A stretch of 64,000 bases of DNA, from the NCBI GenBank assembly GCA_018696395.1, contig JABHQR010000017.1, forward strand, positions 103,094-167,093. Reading direction: 5' to 3'. The translations under genes and the position numbers were made by a program. Positions within the stretch are counted from its first letter, which is position 1, and each line of letters opens with the position of its first letter. The DNA is from an archaeon. GTDB taxonomy: Archaea > Nanobdellota > Nanobdellia > Woesearchaeales > GW2011-AR9. Positions 63,254 to 64,000 of the stretch are shown in pieces. Below the pieces are notes generated by a model, which was not told the DNA's origin, ran no database searches, and saw only the letters and a program-made list of their open reading frames with translations.

Positions 63254-63925
63254 ATGAATAATAAAACAATTGTTGCTTTACTTGCAGTAGCACTAGTGAT
63301 TTCTTTAACTGGGACAATCATGAGTGTGAATGAAATAAGTGAACTTGGTGGGAAGTGGATGGTTATAAGTGGTGCAGTAACATCAAGTGCAACTGATACA
63401 GGTAACACTACTTTAGAAGTTCTGGCTAATGTGGGTTTGAATTTAGATGATAATGCTATTGATCTAGGAGCGGGTTATGTAGATGGTATTTCTTCGACAG
63501 GAATAATCACAACTGATGGTACTGTGGTTAGTTGGAAAAATTCAACTGGTGGCACTCCTACTATTAGTGATAAACATACTTTAAATAATACTGGTTCAAC
63601 AACTGTTAATGTTACTGTTTCTATGGATAAGGATGATTCAGAACATTGGTTATGTGGTGCAAGTGGTTCAACTTGTCCAGGTGATAATGCTCAAGTTGAT
63701 GTGAAAATGACTGAAAGTGCTGGAGATTCTTGTATTAGTGGTGAACAAACAGGTTATGTGGTTTTAGCTAATACTACTAGTAAAAATACAGTTAAATTAT
63801 GTGATAGTTTTAAACCTACTGATGGGACTGACACTTTTGATGTTCATTTCGGGTTGACTATTCCGCAGGAAGCCCCAACAGGTACAAAAACTGCAATATT
63901 TACTTATATCGCAGAAGCACAGTAA
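63254..63925 (+). CDS. Secreted surface protein with N-terminal helix, 223 aa
   Basis: AAGAGGTGAT precedes ATG 63254. The N-terminal helix (KTIVALLAVALVISLTGTIM) is a signal or pilin-like anchor; the remainder is a Thr/Ser/Gly-rich beta domain with three N-X-S/T sequons and paired cysteines (LCGASGSTC, SCISG, LCDSF). Composition resembles surface layer or filament subunits. The strong ribosome site suggests high expression. The last 75 bases of the window after it show only AT-rich sequence. Confidence 0.82.
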   Translation: MNNKTIVALLAVALVISLTGTIMSVNEISELGGKWMVISGAVTSSATDTGNTTLEVLANVGLNLDDNAIDLGAGYVDGISSTGIITTDGTVVSWKNSTGGTPTISDKHTLNNTGSTTVNVTVSMDKDDSEHWLCGASGSTCPGDNAQVDVKMTESAGDSCISGEQTGYVVLANTTSKNTVKLCDSFKPTDGTDTFDVHFGLTIPQEAPTGTKTAIFTYIAEAQ

Positions 63926-64000
63926 TTTTTTCTTTTTTTTCTTAAATTTTTATAATATATCACATTAAATTTTTATTAAATTAAACTTTTATAAGTTTAA

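Overview
The window reads as a contiguous, gene-dense, strongly AT-rich piece of an archaeal chromosome. The information-processing genes are archaeal: Kae1/TsaD, the archaeal CCA-adding enzyme, TruD, uS2, an archaeal-type CMP kinase, PUA and zinc-ribbon proteins, Lrp and TrmB regulators, AbrB-PhoU and a class III signal-peptide pilin. Four tRNA genes carry bulge-helix-bulge introns, and many promoters have a TATA element about 25 bases before the start codon (leaderless genes). FtsZ and bacterial-type gyrase B, small proteins, many orphan genes and low G+C suggest a DPANN-type archaeon of the Woesearchaeota/Pacearchaeota kind. That placement is inference; no rRNA is present to confirm it. I see no CRISPR array, insertion sequence, prophage or replication origin.

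Layout. 1-5.5 kb: the 3' part of kae1, gyrB behind a palindrome, a PUA protein and a membrane-anchored EF-hand protein. 5.6-9.1 kb (minus): trmB-like regulator, cmk, FKBP/SlyD-like isomerase, ftsZ. 9.2-12.7 kb: orphans, a glycosyltransferase, an H/ACA-like RNA candidate, tRNA-Arg with two introns, a PD-(D/E)XK protein and an Lrp/AsnC regulator. 12.9-16.7 kb: asnA and asnS, divergent from the Lrp gene as in bacterial asnC-asnA. 16.7-24.4 kb: cation antiporter, truD, tRNA-Ser, an APH-fold kinase, orphans, histidine phosphatase and Nudix. 24.5-29.1 kb: a Tat-exported lipoprotein, a membrane glycosyltransferase and a Rossmann-fold protein. 29-36.4 kb: DHH phosphoesterase, cca, HD hydrolase, zinc ribbons, two tiny membrane proteins, a helical/TPR-like protein and a stand-alone NFACT-R protein.

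37-41.1 kb (minus) holds the most unusual cluster: a J-domain/Ser-Thr-kinase fusion, a pyruvate-kinase-like protein and a Cys-rich amidotransferase-like protein, tightly packed behind a palindrome. 41.3-45.2 kb: AbrB-PhoU, a membrane protein, and a CinA-type NMN deamidase overlapping an NMN/NaMN adenylyltransferase, a possible NAD salvage pair. 45.2-56 kb: cell surface, with a pilin and four large secreted or anchored glycoprotein-like proteins. Two of these are translationally coupled to small helix-turn-helix regulators that have palindromic sites upstream. 56-64 kb: a fused tRNA 2-selenouridine synthase, thioredoxin plus regulator, a GT-C glycosyltransferase, tRNA-Thr, a PHP phosphoesterase, a degenerate tRNA-Val-like gene, an MFS transporter and a secreted surface protein.

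Functions group into tRNA maturation (kae1, truD, cca, selU, intron-bearing tRNAs, asnS), envelope building (glycosyltransferases, surface proteins, pilin, Tat lipoprotein), nucleotide and cofactor salvage (cmk, HD, Nudix, CinA, NadD) and a possible kinase signalling module.
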